Shown here: piece by piece, positions 9,452 to 18,221 of the stretch
How positions within the stretch are numbered: position 1 is the stretch's first letter
Layout: each line of letters begins with the position of its first letter
Source: Chakrabartia godavariana
GTDB taxonomy: Bacteria; Pseudomonadota; Alphaproteobacteria; Sphingomonadales; Sphingomonadaceae
Direction of reading: 5' to 3'
Assembly: GCA_005518185.1 (NCBI GenBank)
Contig: RKSN01000002.1
Span: 850,452 to 914,451 of the forward strand
DNA length: 64,000 bases
Position numbers and translations under genes: made by a program
The notes under the pieces: generated by a model
Seen by the model: only the letters and a program-made list of their open reading frames with translations
What the model was told of the DNA's origin: nothing
Database searches by the model: none

Positions 9452-10296
9452 GCACCGTGCTCCATTTTGCGGGGCATGACGGCCTTGATCTGCGCGCCGA
9501 AGCGAGCGGGCCTGTTGACGGCGCGCCCGTCCTTCTCGTCCATGGCGGCGGACAGACGCGCCGGGCCTGGCGGCGGGCGGCCGAGGCCATTGCGGCGCAC
9601 GGCTATCGCGCGATTGCGCTCGACCTGCGCGGGCATGGCGAAAGCGCCTGGTGCGACAATGGCCATTACGCGCTGACGCACTTCGCCGAAGACATCGTTG
9701 CCGTTACCCGGCAGCTGGCGCAGCGCCCCCATTATGTCGGCGCATCGCTGGGCGGGCTGTCGGGCCTGCTGGCGGAAGGCGACATCAATCCGGGCGGCTT
9801 TGCGAGCCTGACGCTGGTCGACATCACACCCAACATGTCGCCCGATGGTGTCGCGCGGATCACCGGCTTCATGGCCCGGCACATGGAAGAGGGGTTCGCT
9901 TCCCCCGAGGAAGCCGCCGAGGCAATTGCCGCCTATACGCCCCACCGCGAAAAGCGGGGGCCGAGCGACAGTTTGAAGCACTATCTGCGGCTCGACGCAG
10001 ACGGGCGCTATCGCTGGCATTGGGACCCCGCCTTCATCACCGGCATCGACGCGGATACCGGTGGCGCCACCCAGCGGCTCGAGAACGCCGCCCGCGCGTT
10101 GCGCCTGCCCGTCCATCTGGTGCGCGGGCAGTCGAGCGATCTCGTCACCGAAGCGGCAGCGCAGGACTTCCTGAAGCTCGTGCCGCACGCCCGCTATGAT
10201 GACATTGCAGGCACCGGCCATATGGTCGTCGGTGACCGGAACGACGTCTTCTGCGACGTCATCCTCGGGTTCTTGAGAGAGCTGACGCCCGCTTAG
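9448..10296 (+). CDS. Alpha/beta hydrolase
   Basis: A 282-residue alpha/beta-hydrolase-fold protein. The oxyanion HG motif (LLVHGGGQTRRAW), the ALDLRGHGES strand-loop, the nucleophile elbow GASLGG and the C-terminal GTGHMVVGDRND with the catalytic His are all present in order, and no signal peptide is visible. The substrate is unknown; the family includes esterases, peroxidase-like enzymes and C-C hydrolases. It overlaps the preceding 39-aa ORF by 4 bases and the convergent aminopeptidase gene by 4 bases. Confidence 0.85.
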   Translation: MSTVLHFAGHDGLDLRAEASGPVDGAPVLLVHGGGQTRRAWRRAAEAIAAHGYRAIALDLRGHGESAWCDNGHYALTHFAEDIVAVTRQLAQRPHYVGASLGGLSGLLAEGDINPGGFASLTLVDITPNMSPDGVARITGFMARHMEEGFASPEEAAEAIAAYTPHREKRGPSDSLKHYLRLDADGRYRWHWDPAFITGIDADTGGATQRLENAARALRLPVHLVRGQSSDLVTEAAAQDFLKLVPHARYDDIAGTGHMVVGDRNDVFCDVILGFLRELTPA

Positions 10297-12095
10297 CCCA
10301 GCGAGCGGCAGCAGTCCTCCAGCCACGCCTTGGCGTCGCCGTCCAGCTGCGGGCCGACAATGGCCAGCACCTTGGCGTGATAGTCATCCCACCAGCGCAG
10401 TTCATCGCGGGTGAGGAGGCTGGTTTCGACAAGCGCGCGATCGATCGGCGCGTAGGTCAGCGTTTCAAAGCCGAAATAGCGGCCTTCCGCGCCCGCAATC
10501 TCGCGTTCCTCAACGAGCACGAGATTTTCGGTGCGGATGCCGAAATGGCCGACCTTGTAATAGCCCGGCTCGTTCGAGAGGAACATGCCGGGGACCAGAG
10601 GTTCTTCGGTACCGGCCTGCCCGCCCGTGCCCTTGGCGATGCGCTGCGGGCCTTCATGGACCGACAGGAACGCGCCGACGCCATGGCCTGTGCCATGCGC
10701 ATAATCGACGCCCGCTTCCCACAGGGGGAGCCGCGCCAGCGTGTCGAGCTGGCTGCCCCGCGTCCCTTCCGGGAAGACTGCGCGGGCAAGCGCGATATGA
10801 CCCTTCAGGACGCGCGTGTAGCGGTCCTTCATTTCCGCCGTCGGCTCACCCGGACCGATCCAGACGGTGCGCGTCACATCGGTGGTGCCATCCAGATACT
10901 GCCCACCGGAATCGACAAGGTAGATGCTGCCCGGCGCAATCTCCAGATTGCTGCCTTCATCGACGCGGTAGTGCGGCAGCGCGGCGTGCGGGCCCGCCGC
11001 CGAGATCGTGTCGAACGACAGATCGCGCAGCAGCCCGGTCGCGGCACGGAAGTCCTGCAGCTTGGCGGCGGCCGACAATTCGGTCTGGCCGCCCTTGGGC
11101 GCTTCAACCGACAGCCAGTGGAGGAAGCGCGTGAGTGCAGCCCCATCGCGCTTTTGCGCGGCACGATGTCCGGCTTGCTCAACGGGGTTCTTGATCGCGC
11201 GCGGCAGCACCGTCGGGTCGCGCGTTTCAACGAGCGTCGCGCCGCCCGCCTTCAGGCGTGAGAAGATCGCCGACACGGCCCGCTCCGGGTCCACCGCGAC
11301 ACGCTTGCCGGCCATCGCCGCAAGCGCGGGCGTGAACGCTGCGCGGTCGTGCACGCGCACCGCATTGCCAAGATGCTGGCGCACGGCATCATCGATCTTG
11401 GCGGGATCGACATAGAGGTCCGCCGTTCCATCGGCATTGAGGATGGCAAAGGAGAGCGCAACCGGCGTGCGCTCCACATCGCTGCCGCGCACGTTGAACA
11501 GCCATGCGACACTGTCGAGCGCGCTGATGATCGCGGCGTCGAGATTGTCCCTGGCGAGCCATTCGGCCACTTCCTGCCGCTTTTCGGCAGAGCTGCGGCC
11601 GGTATACTGATCCTCGAGCACGATCAGCTTCGCTGCCGAAGGTGCGGGCTGATTCTCCCACACGGCATCGACCGGATTGCGATCCACCGCGACGAGTTCG
11701 GCACCTTTTTCCGCCAGCGCCTTGGTCGCTGCCTCGACCCAGGTCTTGGTGTGGACCCAAGGGTCATAGCCGATCCGCGCACCCTGCGGCGCGTGCTCGG
11801 CCAGCCACGCCGACATCGTCGTTTCCGGCACCGACTGGTACGACCAGTGCTTGCCATCGACCTGTTCCCGCACCTGAATGGTGTAGCGCCCGTCGACGAA
11901 GATCGCCGCTTCCTCCGACAGCACCGCCGCAGACCCCGCCGACCCGCCAAAGCCCGTCAGCCACGCCAGCCGCTGCGCATAGGCCCCGACATATTCGGAC
12001 ATATGCTCATCGCAGATCGGGACGACGAAGCCGTCGAGACGGTCTTCCTTCAACTGCGCGCGGAGGGCGGCAAGGCGGTCTTCATAGCTGGACAT
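10293..12095 (-). CDS. pepP: Xaa-Pro aminopeptidase (M24B, APP1-type)
   Basis: A 600-residue metallopeptidase that removes an N-terminal residue preceding proline. Two creatinase-N-like domains precede the catalytic pita-bread domain, giving the long three-domain (APP1/XPNPEP1-like) layout. Metal ligands are visible in LVDSGGQYLDGTTDVTRT (two Asp), YAHGTGHGVGAFL (His) and FLSNEPGYY and later Glu residues. The start at 12095 (MSSYEDRLAALRAQLKEDRL) is where homology begins; upstream in-frame sequence runs toward a palindromic repeat. It is probably cytoplasmic, as no signal is seen. Confidence 0.9.
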   Translation of the reverse strand: MSSYEDRLAALRAQLKEDRLDGFVVPICDEHMSEYVGAYAQRLAWLTGFGGSAGSAAVLSEEAAIFVDGRYTIQVREQVDGKHWSYQSVPETTMSAWLAEHAPQGARIGYDPWVHTKTWVEAATKALAEKGAELVAVDRNPVDAVWENQPAPSAAKLIVLEDQYTGRSSAEKRQEVAEWLARDNLDAAIISALDSVAWLFNVRGSDVERTPVALSFAILNADGTADLYVDPAKIDDAVRQHLGNAVRVHDRAAFTPALAAMAGKRVAVDPERAVSAIFSRLKAGGATLVETRDPTVLPRAIKNPVEQAGHRAAQKRDGAALTRFLHWLSVEAPKGGQTELSAAAKLQDFRAATGLLRDLSFDTISAAGPHAALPHYRVDEGSNLEIAPGSIYLVDSGGQYLDGTTDVTRTVWIGPGEPTAEMKDRYTRVLKGHIALARAVFPEGTRGSQLDTLARLPLWEAGVDYAHGTGHGVGAFLSVHEGPQRIAKGTGGQAGTEEPLVPGMFLSNEPGYYKVGHFGIRTENLVLVEEREIAGAEGRYFGFETLTYAPIDRALVETSLLTRDELRWWDDYHAKVLAIVGPQLDGDAKAWLEDCCRSLG

Positions 12096-12160
12096 AAGAT
12101 GCAGGCTTCCGGTGTTCGAATGGGTGTTGAGAACGGATATAGGGAACTCCCGCCGCATCG

Positions 12161-12253
12161 TCATCCCGAACTTGTTTCGGGATAACAGGCGGCGGGTCGC
12201 CGATCAGCTTTCGGGCACCCAAACCGGTTATGCTGAAACAAGTTCAGCATGAC
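12161..12253. repeat. Paired palindromic repeat, family A
   Basis: Two palindromes in inverted orientation. The left one (12161-12184) has the core CCCGAACTTGTTTCGGG and the right one (about 12229-12253) ATGCTGAAACAAGTTCAGCAT. The left half has diverged from the usual CTGAAC...GTTTCAG form. The same arrangement recurs at 14814, 18055 and 49993. It lies upstream of the aminopeptidase gene. Confidence 0.8.
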
Positions 12254-12276
12254 GAGTTTGATCTAGCGCCCCCTCG

Positions 12277-12354
12277 CGCTCAGGCTGAGCTTGTCGAAGC
12301 CTGCTTGCCGGGAAGCAGGGCGAACGCACCCTTCGACAGGCTCAGGGTGAGCGC
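12277..12354. repeat. Paired palindromic repeat, family B
   Basis: Left arm CTCAGGCTGAGCTTGTCGAA, right arm TTCGACAGGCTCAGGGTGAG, separated by about 30 bases. The two arms are complementary and could form a long stem. Other copies in the window are at 24444, 48597 and 50998. This copy sits in the 277-base gap between aminopeptidase and the nitronate monooxygenase-like gene, directly beside a family A copy. Confidence 0.8.
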
Positions 12355-12372
12355 GGCTGAGGGTTTGCCCCC

Positions 12373-13512
12373 CTACCCCACCGACGCGTTGAGCGTCTCC
12401 ACGGCCTCGGCATAGTCCGCCATGAAGTCCTGCACCACCGATCGCGCCGACGTGATGTCGCTCACCAGGCCCACGCCCTGCCCGACGAAATAGGTGACGA
12501 GCGGAACGGCCGCGGCATTGCCGCCTTCGGCCGACTTGGTCGCCTTGTGGATGGCGGGTTCGGCGATGAGCGACTGCATCGGCATGGGGAGCGCGCCGGG
12601 GCTGTCCGGGCCTTCCCAGGCATTTGTCCACGCCGAGACGAGCTGGCGCGAATATTTGCCGGTGCGGCCCTTGGAGCGGACGGTGTCGCGCGAGCGGGCA
12701 GCGACCATCTTTTCGCGGAAGATCTGCGAGCATTCGCTTTCGGTCGTGGCGAGCCAGACCGAGCCGGTCCAGGCCCCCGCCGCGCCCATCGCCATACACG
12801 CGGCCATCTGCGCGCCGGTCATGATGCCGCCTGCCGCCAGCACGGGCACGTCATGCCCGGCCGCCTTCAGCGCGCGGACGACTTCGGGGATGAGGACCAG
12901 TGTTGACACTTCGCCGCAATGGCCGCCGGCCTCACCGCCCTGCGCCACGATCACGTCGCAGCCAGCTTCGGCGAGACGCAAGGCATGCTCCTTTGCGCCC
13001 GCCAGTGCGCCCACCGGCACATTGTGTGCGCGGCCCATGTCGATCATCTCCTGCGGCGGCTTGCCGAGCGCGTTCACGATCATCTTGATCGGGTGGTTGA
13101 AGGCGACGCGGAGCAGCTCCATCGCCTCTTCGGGCCAGAAGGGTGGCGGCGCATCCTCGCTGCGCGCGCGCGCATGTTCGCCCGCGCCTTCGACGCCGTG
13201 CTGCTTCAGCAGATCATCGACGAACGCACGGTGCTGCGGCGGGATGCGCTCGGCCAGCTTCTTGGAGGTGAGGCCCGTCTCATTCTTCACGCTCAGATTT
13301 TCGGGGATGAGAACGTCGATACCATAGGGCTTGCCGTCGACATGCGCGTCGATCCATTGCAGCTCGACCTCAAGCTCTTCCGGGTTGAACGCGGTGGCCC
13401 CAAGCACGCCAAAGCCACCCGCCTTGGACACGGCGGCGACCACGTCGCGGCAATGGCTGAAGGCGAAGAGCGGAAACTCGATCCCGAGCCGTTCGCACAA
13501 TTTGTTCGTCAT
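12373..13512 (-). CDS. Nitronate monooxygenase-like flavoprotein (2-nitropropane dioxygenase family)
   Basis: A 379-residue FMN-dependent TIM-barrel protein. DVIVAQGGEAGGHCG is the family signature around the catalytic/FMN-binding segment, VPVLAAGGIMTGAQMAA is the phosphate-binding strand, and the N-terminus places the protein at the barrel entrance without a signal. Family members oxidise alkyl nitronates or act as enoyl-reductase-like enzymes; many acyl-degradation clusters also carry one. The exact substrate here is unknown. The next gene, a symporter, is divergent with a 53-base gap. Confidence 0.82.
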   Translation of the reverse strand: MTNKLCERLGIEFPLFAFSHCRDVVAAVSKAGGFGVLGATAFNPEELEVELQWIDAHVDGKPYGIDVLIPENLSVKNETGLTSKKLAERIPPQHRAFVDDLLKQHGVEGAGEHARARSEDAPPPFWPEEAMELLRVAFNHPIKMIVNALGKPPQEMIDMGRAHNVPVGALAGAKEHALRLAEAGCDVIVAQGGEAGGHCGEVSTLVLIPEVVRALKAAGHDVPVLAAGGIMTGAQMAACMAMGAAGAWTGSVWLATTESECSQIFREKMVAARSRDTVRSKGRTGKYSRQLVSAWTNAWEGPDSPGALPMPMQSLIAEPAIHKATKSAEGGNAAAVPLVTYFVGQGVGLVSDITSARSVVQDFMADYAEAVETLNASVG

Positions 13513-13565
13513 GATTTGCCTCTCCTTATGTGCCGTGTATCACGAAGCCTCCCAAGGAATTCAAC

Positions 13566-14804
13566 ATGTCAAAAGCAACAGTCATTCTCGCCGCCCTCCT
13601 GATGGGTCTTGCGCTCGGCGTCGTGTTCGATGCGGGCCATGAAGGCCTGACCGAGGCCGCCGATGTCATCGGGACGCTCTGGCTGAACGGCCTCAGGATG
13701 ACGGTCGTGCCTCTGGTGGTCGCGCTTCTTGTCACGGGCATCGCGCAGACGGCGGCCGCCGCGCGCGCGGGCAAGCTGGCCTTCCGCGCGGTGCTGACGA
13801 TGATTACGATCCTGTGGTGCTCGGCAACGATGGCCGCGTTCGTGACGCCTGCGCTGCTCAGTGCCTTCCCCATGCCCGTCGAGGCCGGTGCCGCACTCAA
13901 GCAGGCGCTGTCCTCCGCACCCAGCACAGGCGAGGTCAAACCGTTTTCCGAATTCCTGCGCGCCATCGTGCCGACCAATCCCTTTGCGGCGGCGGCGAGC
14001 GATGCGATCCTCCCGCTCATCATCTTCACCATGGCCTTTTCCTTCGCGGTGCTGCGTCTGCCGGACACCAAGCGCACGCTCATCACCGGCTTTTTCGAGG
14101 CGCTTGGCGATACGATGCTGATCGTCATCAACTGGGTGCTGGCCATCGCCCCCATCGGCGTCTTCGCGCTGGCCTATGTCGTCGGGGCCAAGGCAGGCAC
14201 GGCCGCGCTCGGTGCGCTGGCGCACTATGTCGCGATCGTGACCGCCACCGGCACCGTGGTCTGGCTCGCCAGCTTCCTGCTCGCCTGGGTTGGCGCGCGG
14301 CGCAATCCGTTCACCTTCTTCCGCGCGGCGATCCCCGCACAGGCGGTGGCGATCTCAACCCAGTCCTCGCTGGTCTCGCTGCCGGCGATGCTGAAGGGCG
14401 TGAATGCGCTTGGCGTGCCGCCCGCGACCGCTGATCTTGTGATGCCGGTCGCGGTCGCCATCTTCCGCGCGACCGGTCCCTCGATGAACCTCGCCGTCGC
14501 GATCTATGTCGCGCACTGGATGGGGATTGAGCTGACCCCCTGGGCGCTCGCGGCCGGTGTTGCTGCCGCCGCCACGACCACCATCGGCGCGGTCAGCCTC
14601 CCGGGGACGGTCAGCTTCGTGACGTCCATCGCGCCCATTTCCATTGCCATGGGCGTCCCTGTCGAGCCGCTGGCGCTCCTGATCGCGGTGGAAACCTTCC
14701 CCGACATCATGCGCACACTTGGCAATGTGACGATGGACATGGCGGTCACCGCCACCATCTCTGAACGTGGCGGTGATGTGCACGGCGAAGAGGTGAAGCT
14801 TTAG
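13566..14804 (+). CDS. Dicarboxylate/amino acid:cation symporter (DAACS family)
   Basis: A 412-residue membrane protein of the GltP/DctA type. Family marks are the early GLRMTVVPLVVALLVTGIAQ, the re-entrant serine-rich loop ISTQSSLVSLPAML, and FRATGPSMNLAVAIYVA in the second half. It should import C4-dicarboxylates, glutamate/aspartate or neutral amino acids with Na+ or H+. The start at 13566 follows an AAGGA ribosome site; an upstream in-frame extension is not conserved. Confidence 0.88.
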   Translation: MSKATVILAALLMGLALGVVFDAGHEGLTEAADVIGTLWLNGLRMTVVPLVVALLVTGIAQTAAAARAGKLAFRAVLTMITILWCSATMAAFVTPALLSAFPMPVEAGAALKQALSSAPSTGEVKPFSEFLRAIVPTNPFAAAASDAILPLIIFTMAFSFAVLRLPDTKRTLITGFFEALGDTMLIVINWVLAIAPIGVFALAYVVGAKAGTAALGALAHYVAIVTATGTVVWLASFLLAWVGARRNPFTFFRAAIPAQAVAISTQSSLVSLPAMLKGVNALGVPPATADLVMPVAVAIFRATGPSMNLAVAIYVAHWMGIELTPWALAAGVAAAATTTIGAVSLPGTVSFVTSIAPISIAMGVPVEPLALLIAVETFPDIMRTLGNVTMDMAVTATISERGGDVHGEEVKL

Positions 14805-14813
14805 CTCTCACCC

Positions 14814-14909
14814 GTCATGCTGAACTTGTTTCAGCATCCATGAAAACTGCCTCAGCCCATCCTGCCCCGACAGTTGCGAATGGACCCTGAAACGAGTTCA
14901 GGGTGACGG
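14814..14909. repeat. Paired palindromic repeat, family A
   Basis: Left palindrome (14814-14841) with ATGCTGAACTTGTTTCAGCAT, right palindrome (14882-14909) with CCCTGAAACGAGTTCAGGG. The pair fills the gap between two convergent genes and could serve as a bidirectional terminator through its hairpins. Confidence 0.8.
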
Positions 14910-14918
14910 ATGTTTGGG

Positions 14919-15611
14919 TCACCCCAGCACCCGCCAGATCCCGACCACCGGCGCGCCGAGCATCGGGTGGACGTAGGTCGCGCCGAGCCAGATGACGATG
15001 CCGCCAAGGACCGGCGTCAGACCGGGCCAGATGGTCTTGAGCGGGGCCTTACCGGTCAGCTGCCGGGCAAAGGGCACAAAGCTGGTACGTGCCGTCCAGT
15101 CGCCCCACGCGTCGCCCATCAGCTTGGCTTTCTTCGCGTCCTGCCCGGCCGAGCCGCCAATGGCGAGCAGGAACAGGCCGCCGGTCAGCACGAAGCTTGC
15201 CGTATAGGGCGCAACGAGCGCGTGGACGATGGCCCACAGGCCAAAGCCCCACATCATGGGATGGCGGGTGATGTGGAACACGCCGTGGACCGGCTTTGCC
15301 GCATCGGTCCGGGCCGTGGGAGACGGCAGCGCCGGGTTGCCGACGAACGACCCGGCAAGCAGGATCGCCCCGATCAGCATCAGCACAGAGCCAATGGTCC
15401 AGTGGGCATCGCTGACCATCCAGCGGTCGGCCCCGCGTGGCGTCGCCCGGAAGGCGACATAAACCCAATAGAAAGTCGCCAGCGAGACGACCGAATAAAA
15501 ACCCTGAAACCCCTTGTCGCCGAGCTTCGCCACAAGCGGCGCGCGCAGCGGATGCGACATCAGAAAATGCGTGCCGACAAATGCGGCCATGGCCAGAATG
15601 AGCTGGTTCAT
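14919..15611 (-). CDS. NnrU family membrane protein
   Basis: A 230-residue protein with about six hydrophobic helices. The N-terminus GTHFLMSHPLRAPLVAKLG followed by FQGFYSVVSLATFYWVY is the NnrU signature, and HITRHPMMWGFGLWAIVH resembles the isoprenylcysteine methyltransferase-like core of the family. NnrU was named from nitric-oxide-related gene clusters, but homologues such as this one in non-denitrifying settings have no proven function. No nitrogen-oxide genes are in the window. Confidence 0.85.
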   Translation of the reverse strand: MNQLILAMAAFVGTHFLMSHPLRAPLVAKLGDKGFQGFYSVVSLATFYWVYVAFRATPRGADRWMVSDAHWTIGSVLMLIGAILLAGSFVGNPALPSPTARTDAAKPVHGVFHITRHPMMWGFGLWAIVHALVAPYTASFVLTGGLFLLAIGGSAGQDAKKAKLMGDAWGDWTARTSFVPFARQLTGKAPLKTIWPGLTPVLGGIVIWLGATYVHPMLGAPVVGIWRVLG

Positions 15612-15669
15612 GCCGTCCCTCCTCTTCCCCGTTTAGGGTGCGGAGTTTCGTCGATTTGCCGCCCGCTGG

Positions 15670-17994
15670 CTAGAAAATTTTGCGCAGCGAAATTTCGAAG
15701 GTGCGCCCGACCGGGTCGAGATATCCGGGCTGATAGCGCAGCGGCGCAAGGCCGGTCGCGTCGCGCACGTCCTGAATGTCATCGAACAGATTGTCGACGC
15801 GCAGCGCGATCCGCGTTCCTTTCAGGATCGGCATCTTTTCAACGAGCGCCTTGCGCTGATCGAAATTGACGAAGAGCCGCAGATTGAGCGTCGTCAGGTC
15901 CGAAAAGCGGAGCGGCGAGCCGCCGGCATTGACCTGTGTCGCCGTCTGGTGCGCGCCGTTCACGCGCAGGCCGATGCCGCGATAGAACCAGCCGCCTTCC
16001 AGTTCGAAGGCGTGGCGCGGCGTGCCGCCCGACTGGCCGGTCGCATCGCCGCCGAGCAGGTCGAGCGTCGGGATGCCCGGCGCGATGTCCACCTCATCGA
16101 CGAACTTGATCGTGTGATAGGCGGACAGCGACCAGCGCCCCCCATTGCCGCCAAAGGGTCCAAAGCCCCGCCCGCCGCCGCCGGGCCTTGGGCCAGCACC
16201 CGCAGCACCCGGGGGCGGTCCGCCCATGCCCGCGCGCGCGCCGCCCGGGCCGCCGCCGGTCTGCCCGAAGGACTTCTGGAAGCTCACGCCCCAGCGCAGC
16301 TGTTCGCTACGCGCGGCAAGGAAGTTGATCGACCTCTGATCAACCGCAATCAGCCGCCCGCCCGCGTCCCGCGTGAAGCGGTTCGGATAGGCTGCCTGCA
16401 CCGCTGCCGTCAGCGCCGGAAAGCTCGCCAGCGGATCCGTGCTGCGATTGCGGAAATAATTGGCCGTCAGCGTCAGCCCGTCGAGCCATTTGGGCAGATA
16501 GGTCAGGCCAAGCTTCACGTCGCGGCGTTCCTCGGCGCGCAGGAAGGGGTTGCCACCGCTGGTCAGCGCGACGAGCGCGGTTTCCCCGCGCACATAGTCG
16601 AACACGAGCGCGTTGGGTGTCACCAAGGCGGGATCGCCCAGCTGGCTCGAACTGGGGGCCGCCTCATCGACCGAGACGCTGGCGAGCAGCGTCACGCCCT
16701 GCACGGGCGACCAGTTGAGGCCATAGCCATAGGCAGTGATCGCCCCGAAGTCGGAGAGCTTGCGATACCCGCCATTGAGGTTGATCGACAGATCGCCCAG
16801 CGCATCGGCGACAGCCCGTCTGCGGCTGGCGAGCGGAATATCGATGTTGCCGCGCACATTGGCCTCATCGCGGCTGATCGATGCCGAGCGGGAAACCCCC
16901 GCGCGGTCGGAAAAACTGTCGATGGCGCGCGCCTCAAACCCGGTGCGCACATTGGTGGTGACAGGTCCGGCGGGCAGTTCAAGCAGCGGCCCCGTGATCG
17001 ACCAGGATGCATTGCCGACGCTGACCTGCGAACGCGCCAGATCGCGGCCCGACGGCTGTGCCACATTCTGATCGGTCAGCGTGCGCGTCGTCGTGCGTTC
17101 GCCATTGGCGGTGGCGGTCCAATTGAACCGGTCCAGCCGCCCGTCGAGCGTCAGTCCTGCCGACCAGGCCCGCGTCCGCGCGTTGCGGACCAGGGGGTCA
17201 ACCGCGCCCACCGACGCCGGGGAAATGCCGAAGAAGGATTCGGTATCGGCCCGGTCATGCTGAAGGCTCAGCGTCGCACTGACGTCGGTCGCGATGGTGC
17301 GGTTGAGCACCGAATTGATCTTGAACGCCTCGTTCGACGGCGACAGTGAGCGGTAGGCCGTCTCATCCGGGCCATCGGGGATGATGCCGCGTTCGCGTTC
17401 CAGGATCTTGCCCGCGCGCGTATATTCGGCATCGATATTGAGCCGCCCCTTCTTGCCGATGCGGACAAGGCCGGCTTCGGCTTCATAGGACGTCCGCCCG
17501 CCCGCTGTCGGGGCCCCGATGTCCCCCTCCCCGGTGCTGGCGGCAAAATTGTCCTTGAGGATGAAGTTCACGACGCGCTGCTCGGCGGTAAAGCCATAGC
17601 GCAGGGCCACATCCTCAGGCAGCACCTCGACCCGCTGGATCGCTTCGGAGGGGAGGTCGCGGATTTCGCGGAACCCGGACACGCGCTTGCCATTGACGAG
17701 CACAACCGGCGGGCCGTCGCTGCGGCCGCGCCCGGAGCGGGTCTGCGCCGACAAAGCGGACAGTAGGTCGGTGACGCTTGATGCGCCATAGCTCTGGATC
17801 GCCGCCTCATCGAGGACGACGTCGGCCGGAATATCGACATCGACCGAGCCTGCAAGCTTGGGCGCGGTGATGACGATTTCGGGTTCGACATCGTCAGCCG
17901 GCGGCACTGCCTGCTGCGCATGGGCCGACTGGACGGACAAAAAGAGGGCAAGCGCGCCCGAACCGGCGCAAAGGGAGGGGAGGTTTTTCATCAT
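15670..17994 (-). CDS. TonB-dependent outer membrane receptor with Gly/Pro-rich insert
   Basis: A 774-residue receptor starting at the MMKNLPS signal peptide (cleavage near AHA-QQA). The plug domain includes VVLVNGKRVSGFREIRDLPS and IQRVEVLPEDVALRYGF; a beta barrel follows and ends in a C-terminal Phe (ISLRKIF), as outer membrane barrels do. Near residues 578-620 there is a Gly/Pro/Arg-rich stretch (encoded about 16136-16263), unusual inside a barrel and probably a long loop. No STN domain is seen. The longer in-frame reading upstream begins in a palindromic repeat (peptide MLKQVQHD) and is not used. The substrate is unknown. Confidence 0.85.
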   Translation of the reverse strand: MMKNLPSLCAGSGALALFLSVQSAHAQQAVPPADDVEPEIVITAPKLAGSVDVDIPADVVLDEAAIQSYGASSVTDLLSALSAQTRSGRGRSDGPPVVLVNGKRVSGFREIRDLPSEAIQRVEVLPEDVALRYGFTAEQRVVNFILKDNFAASTGEGDIGAPTAGGRTSYEAEAGLVRIGKKGRLNIDAEYTRAGKILERERGIIPDGPDETAYRSLSPSNEAFKINSVLNRTIATDVSATLSLQHDRADTESFFGISPASVGAVDPLVRNARTRAWSAGLTLDGRLDRFNWTATANGERTTTRTLTDQNVAQPSGRDLARSQVSVGNASWSITGPLLELPAGPVTTNVRTGFEARAIDSFSDRAGVSRSASISRDEANVRGNIDIPLASRRRAVADALGDLSINLNGGYRKLSDFGAITAYGYGLNWSPVQGVTLLASVSVDEAAPSSSQLGDPALVTPNALVFDYVRGETALVALTSGGNPFLRAEERRDVKLGLTYLPKWLDGLTLTANYFRNRSTDPLASFPALTAAVQAAYPNRFTRDAGGRLIAVDQRSINFLAARSEQLRWGVSFQKSFGQTGGGPGGARAGMGGPPPGAAGAGPRPGGGGRGFGPFGGNGGRWSLSAYHTIKFVDEVDIAPGIPTLDLLGGDATGQSGGTPRHAFELEGGWFYRGIGLRVNGAHQTATQVNAGGSPLRFSDLTTLNLRLFVNFDQRKALVEKMPILKGTRIALRVDNLFDDIQDVRDATGLAPLRYQPGYLDPVGRTFEISLRKIF

Positions 17995-18054
17995 TATGCT
18001 TCGCTGTTTAATGAAGGTGGCTGACAGTCGGATGAATGGAACCATCCCTTCCCC

Positions 18055-18173
18055 GTCATGCTGAACTTGTTTCAGCATCATGAACTCTTAGTTCGCCAGA
18101 ATAGGGCGCCGGGTGTGGGGTCACGCCTTGCGTCATTGATGCCAATGGATGCTGAAACAAGTTCAGCATGACG
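18055..18173. repeat. Paired palindromic repeat, family A
   Basis: Left palindrome at 18055-18081 (ATGCTGAACTTGTTTCAGCAT) and right palindrome at 18146-18173 (ATGCTGAAACAAGTTCAGCAT), separated by about 65 bases. This is the best-preserved copy of the family and lies between the amidohydrolase operon and the TonB receptor gene. Confidence 0.85.
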
Positions 18174-18221
18174 ATTTGTGGGCGGGGTCCGCCAGCATGA
18201 GCCAGCGGACCTCAACGCCAA

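Noticed and set aside
12161-12354. CRISPR-like repeats
   Set aside because: The repeats are inverted pairs scattered singly, not direct repeats with regular spacers.
17995-18081. N-terminal extension of the TonB receptor beginning MMLKQVQHDG
   Set aside because: The extension is translated palindromic repeat; the signal peptide starts at 17994.
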